Positions 1 to 7,509 of a DNA stretch of 16,882 nucleotides are shown one piece after another (the stretch's first letter is position 1; the number at the start of each line of letters is the position of its first letter). Origin of the DNA: Gallionella sp. UBA6045 (GTDB taxonomy: Bacteria > Pseudomonadota > Gammaproteobacteria > Burkholderiales > Gallionellaceae); assembly GCA_002429165.1 (NCBI GenBank), contig DIYV01000032.1, forward strand, positions 1 through 16,882, given 5' to 3'. A program made the position numbers and the translations under genes. The notes below the pieces were generated by a model, which worked only from the letters and a program-made list of their open reading frames with translations, had not been told where the DNA came from and searched no databases.

Positions 1-98
1 CATTTCATATTGGAAGAGGCTTCAAGTATTCGGCCATTGAAGTATCGGATAGAATACGCGCCTCCAATCTAATTTCAACTTACGCCTAAGGACACCTC
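1..98 (+). promoter_or_regulatory. Upstream region of rpe with a short repeated motif
   Basis: No gene is visible here. Two near-identical stretches follow each other, TTCAAGTATTCGG (21-33) and TTGAAGTATCGG (37-48). Within them CTTCAA (20-25) and TTGAAG (37-42) form a 6-bp inverted repeat. A -10-like TAGAAT lies at 50-55 but no convincing -35 hexamer stands 16-18 bases upstream, so the promoter call is weak. The rpe Shine-Dalgarno AAGGA lies just before the start codon. The upstream neighbour is outside the window. Confidence 0.3.
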
Positions 99-785
99 AT
101 GTATCAAATCGCCCCGAGCATCCTCTCCGCCAACTTCGCCAGGCTGGGCGAGGAAGTCGACAACGTTCTCGCCGCCGGTGCGGACATCGTGCACTTCGAC
201 GTGATGGACAACCATTATGTTCCCAACCTGACCATAGGGCCGCTGGTCTGCGAAGCGCTGCGCAAACATGGTGTGACCGCGCCGATCGACGTGCATCTGA
301 TGGTCAAGCCTGTGGACCGCATCATTCCCGATTTCGCCAAGGCGGGCGCGTCCTATATCACTTTTCATCCCGAGGCTTCCGAGCATATCGACCGCACCAT
401 CGGTCTGATCAAGGAAAGCGGCTGCAAGGCCGGTCTGGTGTTCAACCCGGCCACGCCGCTGGAGATTCTGGAATACACGCTGCCCAAACTCGACATGGTG
501 TTGCTGATGTCGGTGAACCCCGGTTTCGGCGGCCAGAAATTCATACCCTACGTGCTGGACAAGGCACGCGCAGTGCGCAAGATGATAGACGCGGGCGGTC
601 ACAGTTGCCGCCTCGAGATCGACGGCGGCGTCGGCCCGGCCAACATTCGCGAAGTCGCGGAAGCCGGCGTGGATACTTTCGTAGCGGGTTCCGCGATATT
701 CAGCAAGCGCAATGAAAAAGACAAGAATCGTTACGACACCGTCGTCGGCGAACTACGTGCCGAACTGGCGAAGGCGAAACAGTGA
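99..785 (+). CDS. rpe: Ribulose-phosphate 3-epimerase
   Basis: The 228-residue protein is full length for Rpe, which interconverts D-ribulose 5-phosphate and D-xylulose 5-phosphate in the pentose phosphate and Calvin cycles in the cytoplasm. Family signatures are present in order: [16 protein letters not shown] at the N-terminus, the metal-binding segment [36 protein letters not shown], the second metal-binding segment EIDGGV, and the phosphate-binding VAGSAIF near the C-terminus. The ATG start has a good AAGGA ribosome-binding site about eight bases upstream, and the protein begins [11 protein letters not shown] as in other Rpe proteins. Its stop codon overlaps the gph start by one base (TGATG), so the two are translationally coupled. 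Rpe next to Gph upstream of trpE is a common proteobacterial order. Confidence 0.97.
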   Translation: MYQIAPSILSANFARLGEEVDNVLAAGADIVHFDVMDNHYVPNLTIGPLVCEALRKHGVTAPIDVHLMVKPVDRIIPDFAKAGASYITFHPEASEHIDRTIGLIKESGCKAGLVFNPATPLEILEYTLPKLDMVLLMSVNPGFGGQKFIPYVLDKARAVRKMIDAGGHSCRLEIDGGVGPANIREVAEAGVDTFVAGSAIFSKRNEKDKNRYDTVVGELRAELAKAKQ

Positions 786-1471
786 TGGAACCGGTACACT
801 TCCCGCTTGATATCTCGGCCATCGTCATCGATCTCGATGGCACGATGCTGCATACCGCCCCTGAACTGACGGAAGCGGCCAACCGCATGCTGCGCGACAT
901 GGAATACGCGCAGGTGTCGCAGGAATTGCTGATGAGCTACATCGGCAACGGCATCAGCTGGCTGGTGAAGCGCGCGCTGACCGGCGACATGCACGCCACG
1001 CCGGATGCCGCGCTCTTCGAGCACGCCATGCCCATTTTTGAAAAGCATTACACCGAGTTGCTGTTGAACAGCAAACCGTTCGGTGGCGTGATAGCAGGGC
1101 TGGATGCGATGCAGGCCGCGGGTTTCCGCCTGGGTTGCATCACCAACAAATTGGCGCGCTACACGGAGCCATTGCTGAAGGGTACCGGTCTGGCGAAATA
1201 TTTCGAGATCGTATTATCGGGGGACACGCTTGCGGAAAAGAAGCCCCATCCGATGCCGCTGTTGCATGCGGCAAAATTTTTCGGCATACCTGTCGAAAAA
1301 CTGCTGCTGATCGGCGATTCACTCAACGACACCGTCGCCGCGCGCGCCGCGGGTTGCCCGGTGTTCTGCGTGCCCTACGGCTACAATCACGGCGAACCGG
1401 TGGACAGCCTGTTTCTGGATGCGGTCATTCCCGATCTGTCCGCCGCTTTGCCACTCATCAGACACGTCTGA
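785..1471 (+). CDS. gph: Phosphoglycolate phosphatase, HAD superfamily
   Basis: This 228-residue haloacid-dehalogenase hydrolase most likely dephosphorylates 2-phosphoglycolate, from oxygenase activity or DNA repair. HAD motif I is DLDGT (residues 16-20, nucleophile D16 and acid D18), motif II is ITNK, motif III is the lysine of KKPHP, and motif IV is GDSLND (about residue 176). A helical cap domain lies between motifs I and II. I chose the ATG at 785, which overlaps the rpe stop as TGATG; a GTG at 782 would overlap by four bases and add one residue. Assignment to Gph rather than another HAD phosphatase rests on sequence character and the rpe linkage. The stop codon lies two bases before the putative trp leader ORF. 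Confidence 0.92.
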   Translation: MEPVHFPLDISAIVIDLDGTMLHTAPELTEAANRMLRDMEYAQVSQELLMSYIGNGISWLVKRALTGDMHATPDAALFEHAMPIFEKHYTELLLNSKPFGGVIAGLDAMQAAGFRLGCITNKLARYTEPLLKGTGLAKYFEIVLSGDTLAEKKPHPMPLLHAAKFFGIPVEKLLLIGDSLNDTVAARAAGCPVFCVPYGYNHGEPVDSLFLDAVIPDLSAALPLIRHV

Positions 1472-1472
1472 T
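1457..1472. promoter_or_regulatory. 16-bp perfect dyad overlapping the gph stop codon
   Basis: ATCAGAC-AC-GTCTGAT has perfect 7-bp arms with a two-base centre, ends at the gph stop and lies just before the leader ATG at 1474. The spacing is too short for an RNA hairpin but suits a dimeric DNA-binding protein. A dyad of this size is expected about once by chance in a window of this length, so only its position gives it weight. Confidence 0.25.
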
Positions 1473-1473
1473 C

Positions 1474-1530
1474 ATGAAACCGCACAACTTCCGCTATCCG
1501 AAAGAAACCGCCGCCTGGCGATGGTGCTAA
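1474..1530 (+). CDS. trpL: Putative trp operon leader peptide
   Basis: This 18-codon ORF encodes MKPHNFRYPKETAAWRWC, with two Trp codons (1516 and 1522) separated by one Arg codon near its end, directly upstream of trpE. Short leader ORFs with clustered Trp codons are the sensor in classical trp attenuation. The Trp codons lie inside the left arm of a strong inverted repeat. There is no clear Shine-Dalgarno. The ATG is two bases after the gph TGA, so translation is probably coupled to gph. The frame is open upstream into gph, so the start is inferred from position. It could be a chance ORF, but Trp content, position and overlap with the hairpin agree. Confidence 0.65.
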   Translation: MKPHNFRYPKETAAWRWC

Positions 1531-1596
1531 TCGCATCGCCAGGTTTGACGGGACACGGTTCCGTCGCAGTTTCCAAAAGTTAAAACGGAGGTTTTT
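1514..1596 (+). promoter_or_regulatory. Candidate trpE attenuator region
   Basis: A perfect 10-bp inverted repeat, CCTGGCGATG (1514-1523) and CATCGCCAGG (1534-1543), spans both leader Trp codons in its left arm and surrounds the leader stop. Downstream are two mutually exclusive weaker hairpins. One pairs GACGGGA (1547-1553) with TTCCGTC (1559-1565). The other pairs TCCGT (1560-1564) with ACGGA (1585-1589); it would cover part of the trpE Shine-Dalgarno GGAGG and is followed by TTTTT (1592-1596). The left arm (1518-1524) could also pair with 1561-1567. I cannot show a classical 2:3 antiterminator, so the mechanism (termination or ribosome-site masking) is open. Confidence 0.5.
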
Positions 1597-3084
1597 ATGC
1601 AGCATCCCATCACCGAAGCAGAATTCAACGCACTTGCCGAGCAGGGCTATAACCGCATTCCTCTGGCATGTGTAACCTTTGCCGACCTGGACACCCCGCT
1701 GTCGCTGTACCTCAAGCTCGCCAACCGGCCGTTTTCCTACCTGCTCGAATCGGTGCAGGGCGGCGAACGCTTCGGGCGTTATTCCTTCATCGGCCTGCCG
1801 GCCGACACGCGCATCACGGTGCGCGGCAAACAGGTCACGTTGACACACGCGGGTAACGAAACTACCCACGAAGTCGAAAATCCGCTGGACTTCATCCGCG
1901 AATACCAGACGCGTTTCAAAGTCGCCCAACTCGACAACCTGCCGCGTTTTTGCGGCGGACTGGCGGGATATTTTGGCTACGAAACGATACGGTATATCGA
2001 ACCGCGCCTGGCCAAAGTTCACAAACCCGATGCGATAGGCACGCCCGACATCCTGCTGATGCTCACAGAGCAACTGGCGGTGGTGGACAACCTCACCGGC
2101 AAACTCACCTTCATCGTTTACGCGAACCCGGAACTGGCTGACGCTTACACGCTGGCAAAGCAGCGCCTGCGTGAACTGACCGCGCGCATCAGGCTGCCGG
2201 TGGATATCCCGCATGCACCGCCTATGCATGGCGGCGAAGCGCGTTCCGAATTCGGCCAAACCGCGTTCAAGAATGCGGTCGTCAAAGCCAAGCAATACAT
2301 CTTCGACGGCGACATCATGCAGGTGGTGCTTTCGCAACGCATGGCGCAACCTTTCCCAGCTGCGCCTTTGTCGCTGTATCGCGCGTTGCGCAGCGTCAAC
2401 CCGTCACCGTATATGTTCTATTACGACATGGGCGATCACCACGTGGTCGGCGCATCCCCGGAGATCCTTGTCCGATTGGAGGGTGATGTCGTCACGGTAC
2501 GTCCGATCGCCGGAACCCGTCCGCGCGGCAAATCGCTACAGCAGGATGCCGAACTCGCGGATGAGTTGCTGGCTGATCCGAAAGAACTGGCCGAGCACCT
2601 GATGCTGATCGACCTCGGACGCAATGACATCGGACGTGTCGCGCAAAACGGCACGGTGAAGCTCACCGAGAAAATGATCATCGAACGCTACTCGCATGTG
2701 ATGCACATCGTCTCCAACGTCGAGGCCAGGCTCAAGCCCGGCTACAACGCGATGGACGTGCTCAAGGCCACCTTCCCCGCCGGCACGGTGAGCGGCGCGG
2801 CAAAGGTTCGCGCAATGGAAATCATCGACGAGCTGGAACCCAGCAAGCGCGGAATCTACGCGGGTGCGGTCGGTTATCTTGGCTTCAACGGCGATATGGA
2901 TCTGGCGATCGCGCTGCGCACCGCCGTCGTGAAGGACAACATGCTGTACGCCCAGTCCGGTGCGGGCATCGTTGCCGACTCGGTGCCGGACAGCGAATGG
3001 ATGGAAACGCTGAACAAGGCGCGCGCCGTACTGCGCGCCGCCGAGATGGTGCTGGCGGGGCTGGACAACGATCTGGAGTCGTAG
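1597..3084 (+). CDS. trpE: Anthranilate synthase component I
   Basis: TrpE (495 residues) converts chorismate to anthranilate using ammonia from TrpG, the first committed step of tryptophan synthesis. The N-terminal regulatory domain carries the LLES tryptophan-feedback motif (residues 49-52), and the matching NPSPYMFY segment is present, so the enzyme should be feedback-inhibited by Trp. The C-terminal chorismate-binding domain shows [20 protein letters not shown] (about 303), [12 protein letters not shown] (about 337), [17 protein letters not shown] (about 419) and SGAGIVADS (about 454). The ATG follows GGAGG at five bases. The lack of a fused glutaminase domain agrees with separate trpG. 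The gene lies downstream of a putative Trp-codon leader and is followed after four bases by an FAD-dependent dehydrogenase rather than trpG. Confidence 0.97.
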   Translation: MQHPITEAEFNALAEQGYNRIPLACVTFADLDTPLSLYLKLANRPFSYLLESVQGGERFGRYSFIGLPADTRITVRGKQVTLTHAGNETTHEVENPLDFIREYQTRFKVAQLDNLPRFCGGLAGYFGYETIRYIEPRLAKVHKPDAIGTPDILLMLTEQLAVVDNLTGKLTFIVYANPELADAYTLAKQRLRELTARIRLPVDIPHAPPMHGGEARSEFGQTAFKNAVVKAKQYIFDGDIMQVVLSQRMAQPFPAAPLSLYRALRSVNPSPYMFYYDMGDHHVVGASPEILVRLEGDVVTVRPIAGTRPRGKSLQQDAELADELLADPKELAEHLMLIDLGRNDIGRVAQNGTVKLTEKMIIERYSHVMHIVSNVEARLKPGYNAMDVLKATFPAGTVSGAAKVRAMEIIDELEPSKRGIYAGAVGYLGFNGDMDLAIALRTAVVKDNMLYAQSGAGIVADSVPDSEWMETLNKARAVLRAAEMVLAGLDNDLES

Positions 3085-3088
3085 CGCG

Positions 3089-4705
3089 ATGCTCAGGCTC
3101 ACCGAAGTGAAACTCCCGCTGGCTCATGCCGAGAGAGAAATCAGGGCTGCGATCCTCAAGCGCCTGGGTATTTCTGACGATGAACTGATCGGCTACATCG
3201 TGTTCAAGCGCGGTGTGGATGCGCGCAAACCGAACGCGATCCTGTACACCTACACGCTGGATGTCACCGTGCGCGATGAAGCGGCGGTTCTGGTGCGCTT
3301 CGGCAACGACCCGCATATTCGTATCGCACCCGACACCCGTTACCACTTCGTCGCACAAGCCCCAAAAAATTTAACCTCGCGCCCCGTCGTAATCGGCATG
3401 GGGCCTGCGGGTCTGTTCGCCGGACTGCTACTCGCGCAGATGGGTTTTCGTCCGCTGATCCTTGAGCGCGGCAAGGCCGTCCGTGAACGCACCAAGGACA
3501 CATGGGGGCTGTGGCGGCAGGGCGTGCTCAATCCGGAATCGAACGTGCAGTTTGGCGAGGGTGGCGCGGGGACATTCTCGGACGGCAAGCTGTACAGCCA
3601 GATCAAGGACCCGCGTTTTCTCAGCCGCAAGGTGCTGGAGGAATTCGTCAAGGCGGGCGCGCCCGAAGAGATACTCTACGAGAGCCATCCGCATATCGGC
3701 ACGTTCAAGCTGGTGGGCATGGTGGAGAAGATGCGCACAACGATACAGACGCTGGGCGGCGAGATACGATTCGGAAGCCGCGTGGATGACATCAAAATCA
3801 CGGATGGACAAGTCACTGGCGTCGTGCTCGCAAACGGCGAACATATCGCCACGAATCATCTGGTGCTCGCCGTCGGCCACAGCGCGCGCGACACATTCGA
3901 GATGATCCACAAGCGCGGCATTTACATCGAGGCCAAGCCGTTCTCGATTGGTTTTCGCATCGAACATCCGCAGTCGCTGATCGATGCCGCCCGTTACGGC
4001 AAGAATGCCGGCAACCCGCTGCTCGGCGCGGCGGATTACAAACTGGTGCATCACGCCAGCAACGGACGCTCGGTGTACAGCTTCTGCATGTGCCCGGGCG
4101 GCACGGTGGTCGCGGCAACTTCCGAACCGGGGCGAGTGGTCACAAACGGCATGAGCCAGTATTCGCGCAATGAACGCAACGCCAACAGCGGCATCGTCGT
4201 CGGCATCACGCCCGAACAGGACTATCCCGGTGACCCGCTTGCAGGAATGGAATTCCAGCGCCGCTGGGAATCGCGCGCCTATGAACTGGGCGGCGGCAAT
4301 TACCAGGCGCCCGGACAACTGGTCGGCGATTTCCTTGCTGGCAAACCCTCGAGCAAATTCGGCGAAGTGCTGCCGTCCTACACCCCCGGCGTACACCTGA
4401 CCGACCTGTCCACTGCGTTGCCCGACTATGCGATTGCAGCGATCCGCGAGGCTTTGCCCGCGTTCGCAAAACAGATCAGGGGATTCGATCTGGCCGACGC
4501 GGTGCTGACCGGAGTCGAGACGCGCACCTCGTCGCCGATCCGCATCAAGCGCAACAAGGACGATTACCAGAGCGTCAACACCAAGGGTTTGTACCCGAGC
4601 GGTGAAGGCGCAGGCTACGCGGGCGGGATATTGTCGGCGGCAGTGGACGGGATAGAGGTTGCCGAAGCGGTGGCTTTAAGTATCATGCGAACCATTACGA
4701 AGTGA
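3089..4705 (+). CDS. FAD-dependent dehydrogenase, COG2509 type
   Basis: This 538-residue protein resembles the uncharacterised FAD-dependent dehydrogenases of COG2509. The N-terminal 90 or so residues form a small basic domain typical of that family. A Rossmann dinucleotide-binding motif follows, VVIGMGPAGLFAG with glycines 103, 105 and 108, and an acidic strand end LILERG. The segment ESNVQFGEGGAGTFSDGKLYSQIKD is characteristic, and TRTSSPIRIKR plus GLYPSGEGAGYAGGILSAAVDGIEVAE closes the FAD site near the C-terminus. Substrate and physiological role are not known to me. It starts four bases after trpE, so it is probably cotranscribed with the trp genes, although no step of Trp synthesis needs such an enzyme. 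No signal peptide or membrane segment is seen. Confidence 0.88.
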   Translation: MLRLTEVKLPLAHAEREIRAAILKRLGISDDELIGYIVFKRGVDARKPNAILYTYTLDVTVRDEAAVLVRFGNDPHIRIAPDTRYHFVAQAPKNLTSRPVVIGMGPAGLFAGLLLAQMGFRPLILERGKAVRERTKDTWGLWRQGVLNPESNVQFGEGGAGTFSDGKLYSQIKDPRFLSRKVLEEFVKAGAPEEILYESHPHIGTFKLVGMVEKMRTTIQTLGGEIRFGSRVDDIKITDGQVTGVVLANGEHIATNHLVLAVGHSARDTFEMIHKRGIYIEAKPFSIGFRIEHPQSLIDAARYGKNAGNPLLGAADYKLVHHASNGRSVYSFCMCPGGTVVAATSEPGRVVTNGMSQYSRNERNANSGIVVGITPEQDYPGDPLAGMEFQRRWESRAYELGGGNYQAPGQLVGDFLAGKPSSKFGEVLPSYTPGVHLTDLSTALPDYAIAAIREALPAFAKQIRGFDLADAVLTGVETRTSSPIRIKRNKDDYQSVNTKGLYPSGEGAGYAGGILSAAVDGIEVAEAVALSIMRTITK

Positions 4706-4718
4706 TTGGAATAAACAT

Positions 4719-4862
4719 GGGCACCTTTAGAAATTCAGGATTTCGGGATGCAGCGCAAGGCGCACAGCGCGCAGCGACCGAGACATATCAACCCGATAGG
4801 CGAGGAAGCGAGCACTGTGTAACGCCGCGATGCGCCCGAAAGATGGATTTATAAAGGTGCCC
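4719..4862. repeat. MITE-like imperfect palindrome upstream of trpG
   Basis: This 144-bp non-coding element is bounded by perfect 11-bp inverted termini, GGGCACCTTTA (4719-4729) and TAAAGGTGCCC (4852-4862). Pairing continues inwards: AAAT/ATTT next to the termini, then TTTCGGG (4741-4747) with CCCGAAA (4835-4841), then an interrupted GC-rich stem toward a centre near 4785-4795. No ORF of note lies inside and no clear target duplication flanks it. This architecture fits a miniature inverted-repeat element or a REP/ERIC-like repeat. The right terminus ends two bases before the trpG ATG and contains AAAGG at 4853-4857, a well-placed ribosome-binding site. No second copy is visible in the window. 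Confidence 0.7.
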
Positions 4863-4864
4863 TT

Positions 4865-5434
4865 ATGCTATTAATGATCGACAACTACGACTCCTTCACC
4901 TACAACCTGGTGCAATATTTCGCCGAACTGGGCGCGGATGTGTTGGTGCATCGCAATGACGAAATTTCCGTCGAGCAGATTGCAAAATTGAATCCGCAGC
5001 ACATCGTGATATCGCCCGGCCCTTGCACGCCCAACGAGGCGGGTATCTCGGTTGCGGCGATTCAACACTTCGCTGGAAAGGTACCCATCCTCGGTGTTTG
5101 CCTCGGCCATCAGAGCATAGGCCAAGCGTTCGGCGGACACATCATCCACGCCAAGCAATTGATGCACGGCAAGACATCATTGATACATCACAACAACACC
5201 AGCGTGTTCACCGGCCTGCCCAACCCGTTCACCGCAACGCGCTATCATTCGCTGGTGATAGCACGCGAGACGCTGCCGGAGTGCCTGGAGGTCACTGCCT
5301 GGACCGATGACAACGAGATCATGGGCGTGCGCCACAAGACGCTGGCGGTGCACGGCGTGCAGTTCCATCCCGAGTCGATACTCACCGAATACGGGCATGA
5401 CATGCTGGACAATTTTTTGAAAGGAAAGAAATAA
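4865..5434 (+). CDS. trpG: Anthranilate synthase component II (glutamine amidotransferase)
   Basis: This 189-residue class I glutamine amidotransferase supplies ammonia to TrpE. The catalytic triad is visible: Cys79 in GVCLGHQ, and His168 and Glu170 in VQFHPES. The oxyanion segment [11 protein letters not shown] (50-60) and N-terminal [18 protein letters not shown] are family hallmarks. In many bacteria the same subunit also serves folate synthesis (PabA), which could apply here. It is separated from trpE by the COG2509 gene and a palindromic repeat. Its Shine-Dalgarno (AAAGG, seven bases before the ATG) is part of that repeat. TrpD begins two bases after the stop. Confidence 0.96.
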   Translation: MLLMIDNYDSFTYNLVQYFAELGADVLVHRNDEISVEQIAKLNPQHIVISPGPCTPNEAGISVAAIQHFAGKVPILGVCLGHQSIGQAFGGHIIHAKQLMHGKTSLIHHNNTSVFTGLPNPFTATRYHSLVIARETLPECLEVTAWTDDNEIMGVRHKTLAVHGVQFHPESILTEYGHDMLDNFLKGKK

Positions 5435-5436
5435 CC

Positions 5437-6465
5437 ATGATCACACCGCAACAGGCACTCGTCCGGCTGATCGACCAGCGCGAAATTTTTTACGATGAGA
5501 TGCTGTCACTGATGCGCCAGATCATGGGCGGTGAAGTCACACCGGCGCAGATCGCGGGCATACTCATCGGCCTGCGCGTCAAGAAGGAAACCGTGGGCGA
5601 GATTTCCGCAGCCGCCCAGGTGATGCGGGAATTCGCCACCAAGGTGCCGGTCACCAACCGCGCCCATCTGGTGGATACCTGCGGTACCGGTGGTGATGCC
5701 GCGCACACCTTCAATATCTCCACCGCCAGCGCGCTGGTTGCGGCAGCAGCGGGCGCCCGGGTCGCCAAGCACGGCGGACGCTCGGTGTCTTCGACCTGCG
5801 GTTCGGCGGACGTGCTGGAAACGCTCGGCGTCAACCTCCATCTGTCCCCTGCGCAGGTCGGTCATTGTATAGACCAGATCGGCATCGGCTTCATGTTTGC
5901 GCCCAATTTTCACGGCGCGATGAAACACGCCGCGCCGGTGCGCAAGGAACTCGGCGTGCGTACCATTTTCAACGTGCTGGGACCGCTGACCAATCCTGCC
6001 GGTGCCGAAAATCAGGTGCTGGGCGTGTTCCATCCCGACCTGGTCGGTATCCAGGCACGAGTGCTGCAGCGCCTCGGCAGCCGCCATGTGCTGGTCGTCC
6101 ACGGCGCGGATGGCATGGACGAAATCTCGATCAGCGACGGCACTTACATCGCGGAACTAAAAGACGATAAGGTCACCGAATACACGGTGCACCCCGATCT
6201 GTTCGGCCTGACTACCGCACCGCTTGATTTGCTGCGGGTTGGCAATATCAACGAGGCATGCGAAAAGCTGTCGGATGTGTTGAACAACGAGGTTGGCGCG
6301 CCGCGCGACATCGTGCAACTGAATGCCGGTGCGGCGATTTACGTGGCGGGCCTGGCCGGCACACTGGAAGACGGCGTGGCAAAAGCCGATCAGGTGATTT
6401 CCAGCGGCGCGGCTAAAGCCAAACTGGACCAACTCGTTGCGCTAAGCAACAGCTTCAAAGCTTGA
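5437..6465 (+). CDS. trpD: Anthranilate phosphoribosyltransferase
   Basis: TrpD (342 residues, normal length) joins anthranilate to phosphoribosyl pyrophosphate in the second step of the Trp pathway. The PRPP-binding motif DTCGTGGD and the following [33 protein letters not shown] and [10 protein letters not shown] segments are all intact. The start has AAGGAAAG upstream, and the ATG lies two bases after the trpG stop, so translation is probably coupled. In related genomes trpC usually follows immediately; here a DUF3014-type gene follows after 128 bases, so the trp run ends at trpD. Confidence 0.96.
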   Translation: MITPQQALVRLIDQREIFYDEMLSLMRQIMGGEVTPAQIAGILIGLRVKKETVGEISAAAQVMREFATKVPVTNRAHLVDTCGTGGDAAHTFNISTASALVAAAAGARVAKHGGRSVSSTCGSADVLETLGVNLHLSPAQVGHCIDQIGIGFMFAPNFHGAMKHAAPVRKELGVRTIFNVLGPLTNPAGAENQVLGVFHPDLVGIQARVLQRLGSRHVLVVHGADGMDEISISDGTYIAELKDDKVTEYTVHPDLFGLTTAPLDLLRVGNINEACEKLSDVLNNEVGAPRDIVQLNAGAAIYVAGLAGTLEDGVAKADQVISSGAAKAKLDQLVALSNSFKA

Positions 6466-6593
6466 CTTCCGTCGCCACTGGAAAAAGACAGCTATCGCAA
6501 ACGGCGACATTGGACATATTATGGTCTTGCGAGATTCAGGATGTAGTGAGTTGAAGCAGGTAACGGTGGTAATAACTACAGAAAGGTTTACCC
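6466..6593 (+). other. Intergenic gap between trpD and the DUF3014 gene
   Basis: No gene is seen. GTCGCC (6471-6476) and GGCGAC (6503-6508) could pair, but there is no T-run, so I do not call a terminator. ATTCAGGAT occurs here and also inside the palindrome upstream of trpG, which may be chance. AAAGG about eight bases before 6594 serves the next gene. Confidence 0.3.
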
Positions 6594-7400
6594 ATGAAAA
6601 ATAATATTTTGATTGTTGGCGCTGTCGTTATCATTCTTGGCGGCATCGCCGCATATTTTTTCTGGCCGCAAACTCAACCGGTACCCGAGCCCGTGCACGT
6701 CCAGGCTCCTCCGCTCGCGCCACCACCCGCTCCAACACCTGCGCCACCACCGCCCCAGGTGATCGAGACTCCTCCGGCGCCACCGCTGCCAACTTTGGCG
6801 GCTAGTGACAAATTCATACTCGATGCCCTGGCCGGGATTATTGGCAACAAATCGTTGATGAAGTTCTTCCATACCGACCGGTTCATCCATAATTTCGTGG
6901 CCACCATCGATAACCTGCCTGGCAGGCGCGCGCCGATGAGCGTGATGCCGGTCAAGCCTGCTTCCGGCAAATTTGTCACTGCGGGCACAGAAAGCGACCT
7001 GACGATCAGCGCTAAGAACGCAGCCCGCTACACGCCCTATGTGAGGATCGCCGCGGCGGTCGACGCAAAAAAGCTGGTGGGGCTATATGTTCGTCTCTAT
7101 CCGTTGTTTCAGCAGGCCTACGAAGAACTGGGCTATCCCAAAAAATATTTCAATGACCGGCTGATCGTCGTGTTGGACGACCTGTTGGCTGCACCGACCA
7201 TCAAAGGCCCGGTGAAGCTTGTTCAGCCCAACGTGTTTTACCAATTTGCCGTCCCCAGCCTTGAAAGACGTTCCATAGGACAACGTATACTCATGCGCCT
7301 GGGAAGAAAAAACGAGGCTACCGTCAAGGCCAAACTGCGCGAAATCAAGCAGGAATTAATGCTCCACATGCACGAGAAAAAAGTGGAGCGTGCCGGGTGA
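6594..7400 (+). CDS. DUF3014-type membrane-anchored protein
   Basis: The 268-residue protein has one N-terminal membrane segment (about residues 4-24), a proline-rich linker (about 26-67, mostly P, A and T) and a folded C-terminal part of about 200 residues. The C-terminal part begins SDKFILDALAGIIGNKSLMKFF and contains VATIDNLPGRRAPM, matching my recollection of DUF3014 proteins. The short N-terminus before the membrane helix and the absence of a signal-peptidase site suggest an inner-membrane anchor with a periplasmic domain held off by the linker. The function is unknown. The AAAGG ribosome site supports the start. It follows trpD in the same direction but need not share its transcript. 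The C-terminus is basic and helical. Confidence 0.8.
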   Translation: MKNNILIVGAVVIILGGIAAYFFWPQTQPVPEPVHVQAPPLAPPPAPTPAPPPPQVIETPPAPPLPTLAASDKFILDALAGIIGNKSLMKFFHTDRFIHNFVATIDNLPGRRAPMSVMPVKPASGKFVTAGTESDLTISAKNAARYTPYVRIAAAVDAKKLVGLYVRLYPLFQQAYEELGYPKKYFNDRLIVVLDDLLAAPTIKGPVKLVQPNVFYQFAVPSLERRSIGQRILMRLGRKNEATVKAKLREIKQELMLHMHEKKVERAG

Positions 7401-7509
7401 CCAGGACTGCATTTTTATCGCACATCCAATAATTGAACTATTGAGCTCTCCATAGAAATGGTTCGCGCACTTGAACTGCCGGGCCGGAACAGGGCGACTT
7501 TGGTCAAAC

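Noticed and set aside
1135..1530. Plus-strand ORF of 131 codons covering the gph 3' half and the trp leader
   Set aside because: The upstream part is an out-of-frame shadow of gph; only the last 18 codons make sense as a leader peptide.
1387..2349. Long minus-strand ORF (320 codons) opposite gph and trpE
   Set aside because: It lies antisense to two clearly real genes, has no recognisable domain, and is the expected shadow of GC-rich codon use.
3428..4396. Minus-strand ORF (322 codons) opposite the FAD-dependent dehydrogenase
   Set aside because: Antisense shadow of an intact gene; composition rich in H, R and A with no domain.
6533..6543. ATTCAGGAT after trpD as a remnant of the palindromic repeat found before trpG
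   Set aside because: Only nine bases are shared and no terminal repeats are present; chance is enough to explain it.
7401..7509. Terminator or small RNA in the gap between the convergent DUF3014 and SDR genes
   Set aside because: Only a 5-bp CAATA/TATTG pairing is seen, without a GC-rich stem and T-run.
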